From positions 107,897 to 171,896 of the forward strand of contig JAFAFC010000039.1 of the NCBI GenBank assembly GCA_023423715.1: a stretch of 64,000 nt of DNA. The letters are read 5' to 3'. The notes under the pieces were generated by a model, which was not told the DNA's origin, searched no databases, and saw only the letters and a list, made by a program, of their open reading frames with translations. Each line of letters opens with the position of its first letter. The stretch's first letter is position 1. The translations under genes and the position numbers were made by a program. Below are positions 62,646 through 64,000 of the stretch, piece after piece. Source of the stretch: Bacteroidota bacterium. Its GTDB lineage: Bacteria > Bacteroidota > Bacteroidia > Flavobacteriales > Weeksellaceae.

Positions 62646-64000
62646 ATGAAAAATAGAAGATATATATACAAAGGTCTTGCAGTAGTAATGCTTGCAGGAT
62701 TAAGTTTCAGCAGCCTTAGTTGTAATGGTGATTACATTGGTGATGTTGAAAATATCGGAACTTTTGATGATGTGAATTATTTCAAAAGTGAAGAACAATG
62801 TTTAAGTGCTACCGCATCTGTTTATGATATCATGAAGAAATATGCAGGTGGTTTCGAGAATATGGTAACTTTCCTTAATGCAGGATCAGATGATTTTTAT
62901 TCAGGAGGTGGTAGTGCAACAGATGGTGCTGGTATCCAGGGATTCAATAATTTTACAATTAATGAAATCACGATGCCAGGTAGCTATTGGAGAGACTATT
63001 ATCAAGGAGTTGCTAGAGCAAACTGGGTAATTCAAAGAATGCCAGATTCTCCTGTAAGCGATAGCTTTAAAAAGAGAATTGTTGCCGAAGTAACGGTTCT
63101 TAGATCACTTTATTACTTTGAATTGGTAAGAATGTTTGGAAATGTTCCATTAATTTTAACACCAATCGGAGCAAACGATGATTATTGGAATATCCCTCAA
63201 AACACACCTGCAGAAGTGTATGCGCAGATCGAAAGTGATTTGGTAAAATCGATTGATGATTTGCCAATGACTGTTGCTGGTGACGAAAGAGGTCGTATTA
63301 CGCAAGGAAGTGCAAGAGCTATTCTAGGAAAGATTTATTTGTACAATAATAAAAAAGCAGAAGCAGCAACGCAATTAGCTTTAGTTAATGGAACTCCAGG
63401 AGGAACTAGTCAGTTTGGTTACAAATTGGTTGCGAATTATGACGATCTATGGGTTACAGATAATAAATTTACGACAGAATCCGTTCTAGAAGCAGTTTAC
63501 ACAAACAAAGGAATGTCCGATTGGGGATTCTGGGGTTGGGGTAAAGACGAAGGTAACTCTATCTGTATCATGACAGGTCCTAGATCATACAACTACAAAA
63601 GTGGAGATGCTCCAAAATTAGTTTCTGGTTGGGCATTTAACACGGCAACAGAAGGTTTATTTAATGCTTTGAATGGAGATCCAAGACTGAATGCTACGAT
63701 TCTTGACATGAATAAACTTCAAGCAGATGGAAAAGCAAGTTATTCACCTGCATATGCAGATACAGGATATTTCTTGAAAAAATATGCACCTTTCGAAGCT
63801 AATAAATCAACACTTCCAGGAGCAATGGAATTGAACTTTAGACAAAATTATATTGCGATTCGTTTAGCGGATACGTATTTAATGGAAGCTGAAGCTTTGG
63901 GAGGAACAGGAGCAAGAGCTCAAGCGTTATTAGACGCCGTACGAAGCAGAGTGAAATTAGCTTCAGTACCCGTTTCTATGCAAGCAATTAAAGACGAAAG
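62646..64000 (+). CDS. SusD/RagB-family surface lipoprotein (3' end outside window)
   Basis: The frame opens at ATG 62646 and is still open at the window end, about 451 residues. A lipoprotein signal ends SFSSLSC (Cys at 26) and continues NGDYIGDVEN. The family blocks are present: SYWRDYYQGVARANWVIQRM, TVLRSLYYFELVRMFGNVPLI, RITQGSARAILGKIYLY, and RQNYIAIRLADTYLMEAEAL. SusD forms the ligand-capturing lid on the SusC pore. No carbohydrate-active enzyme is visible before the edge, so the nutrient is unknown. Confidence 0.95.
   Translation, partial: MKNRRYIYKGLAVVMLAGLSFSSLSCNGDYIGDVENIGTFDDVNYFKSEEQCLSATASVYDIMKKYAGGFENMVTFLNAGSDDFYSGGGSATDGAGIQGFNNFTINEITMPGSYWRDYYQGVARANWVIQRMPDSPVSDSFKKRIVAEVTVLRSLYYFELVRMFGNVPLILTPIGANDDYWNIPQNTPAEVYAQIESDLVKSIDDLPMTVAGDERGRITQGSARAILGKIYLYNNKKAEAATQLALVNGTPGGTSQFGYKLVANYDDLWVTDNKFTTESVLEAVYTNKGMSDWGFWGWGKDEGNSICIMTGPRSYNYKSGDAPKLVSGWAFNTATEGLFNALNGDPRLNATILDMNKLQADGKASYSPAYADTGYFLKKYAPFEANKSTLPGAMELNFRQNYIAIRLADTYLMEAEALGGTGARAQALLDAVRSRVKLASVPVSMQAIKDE

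Noticed and set aside
1..64000. Genomic island, prophage or insertion sequence
   Set aside because: No transposase, integrase, tRNA-associated repeats or base-composition break was seen; gene content is housekeeping throughout.
1..64000. CRISPR arrays and tRNA/rRNA genes
   Set aside because: No spaced direct repeats and no cloverleaf or rRNA sequence were recognised in any intergenic gap.

Overview
The window is AT-rich DNA from a member of the Bacteroidota, most likely class Flavobacteriia (Weeksellaceae or Flavobacteriaceae type). The evidence is Bacteroidetes-style promoter boxes (TAnnTTTG, often TATTTTTG), a SusC/SusD pair, a GldI-like lipoprotein, DUF4294 and DUF4286 proteins, a YtxJ protein of the bacillithiol system, a DAHP synthase-chorismate mutase fusion, and lipoproteins ending their signal in a short S/A-C lipobox. 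Gene density is high, coding strands alternate in short operons, and most convergent pairs share a bidirectional hairpin terminator. I saw no tRNA, rRNA, CRISPR array, transposase or integrase, and no stretch over 300 bases without a gene.

Layout. 1-9 kb: tail of a probable UbiA prenyltransferase, FrnE-like DsbA protein, MFS exporter, tatA-PAP2 phosphatase, rlmH, YihY, nhaA plus a long RSH (p)ppGpp enzyme, OmpA-domain lipoprotein. 9-17 kb: M20 dipeptidase, SDR, etfBA, RluB-type pseudouridine synthase, siderophore-type TonB receptor, pncA. 17-24 kb: ytxJ, a BlaI-type repressor coupled to a PAP2-like protein, pdhA, pdhC, lolD-YkuD_2 transpeptidase, radC-FemAB-like. 25-34 kb: soluble pyrophosphatase, then a membrane pyrophosphatase carrying an OmpA domain, dnaX split at an A12 run, DAHP synthase/chorismate mutase, rsgA, a candidate antisense small RNA, ndk, rpe. 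34-47 kb: M42 peptidase, DUF4294, NUDIX, mnmD, ilvE, GldI-like and cyclophilin-FKBP lipoproteins, then a five-gene minus-strand operon (ferredoxin, serC, a SerA-like protein without its catalytic residues, DUF1015, M28 peptidase) divergent from an acyl-CoA reductase. 47-57 kb: gyrA, TPR protein, DtxR/MntR regulator, rsmG, a lipoprotein, AddB-like nuclease, acyl-CoA dehydrogenase. 57-64 kb: a nutrient-uptake locus with a Nudix-fold regulator, an MFS transporter and divergent susC-susD, the last cut by the window end.

Most genes are housekeeping. The strongest items for a second look are the pyrophosphatase-OmpA fusion beside the soluble pyrophosphatase; the SerA paralogue next to serC that has lost Arg, Glu and His of the active site and most of its dinucleotide loop; the dnaX A12 slippage site that separates gamma from tau; a roughly 125-nt candidate small RNA between rsgA and ndk; and recurring promoter geometry (leaderless starts, and face-to-face -7 boxes between divergent genes). 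All functional statements come from reading motifs by eye; no database search was possible.
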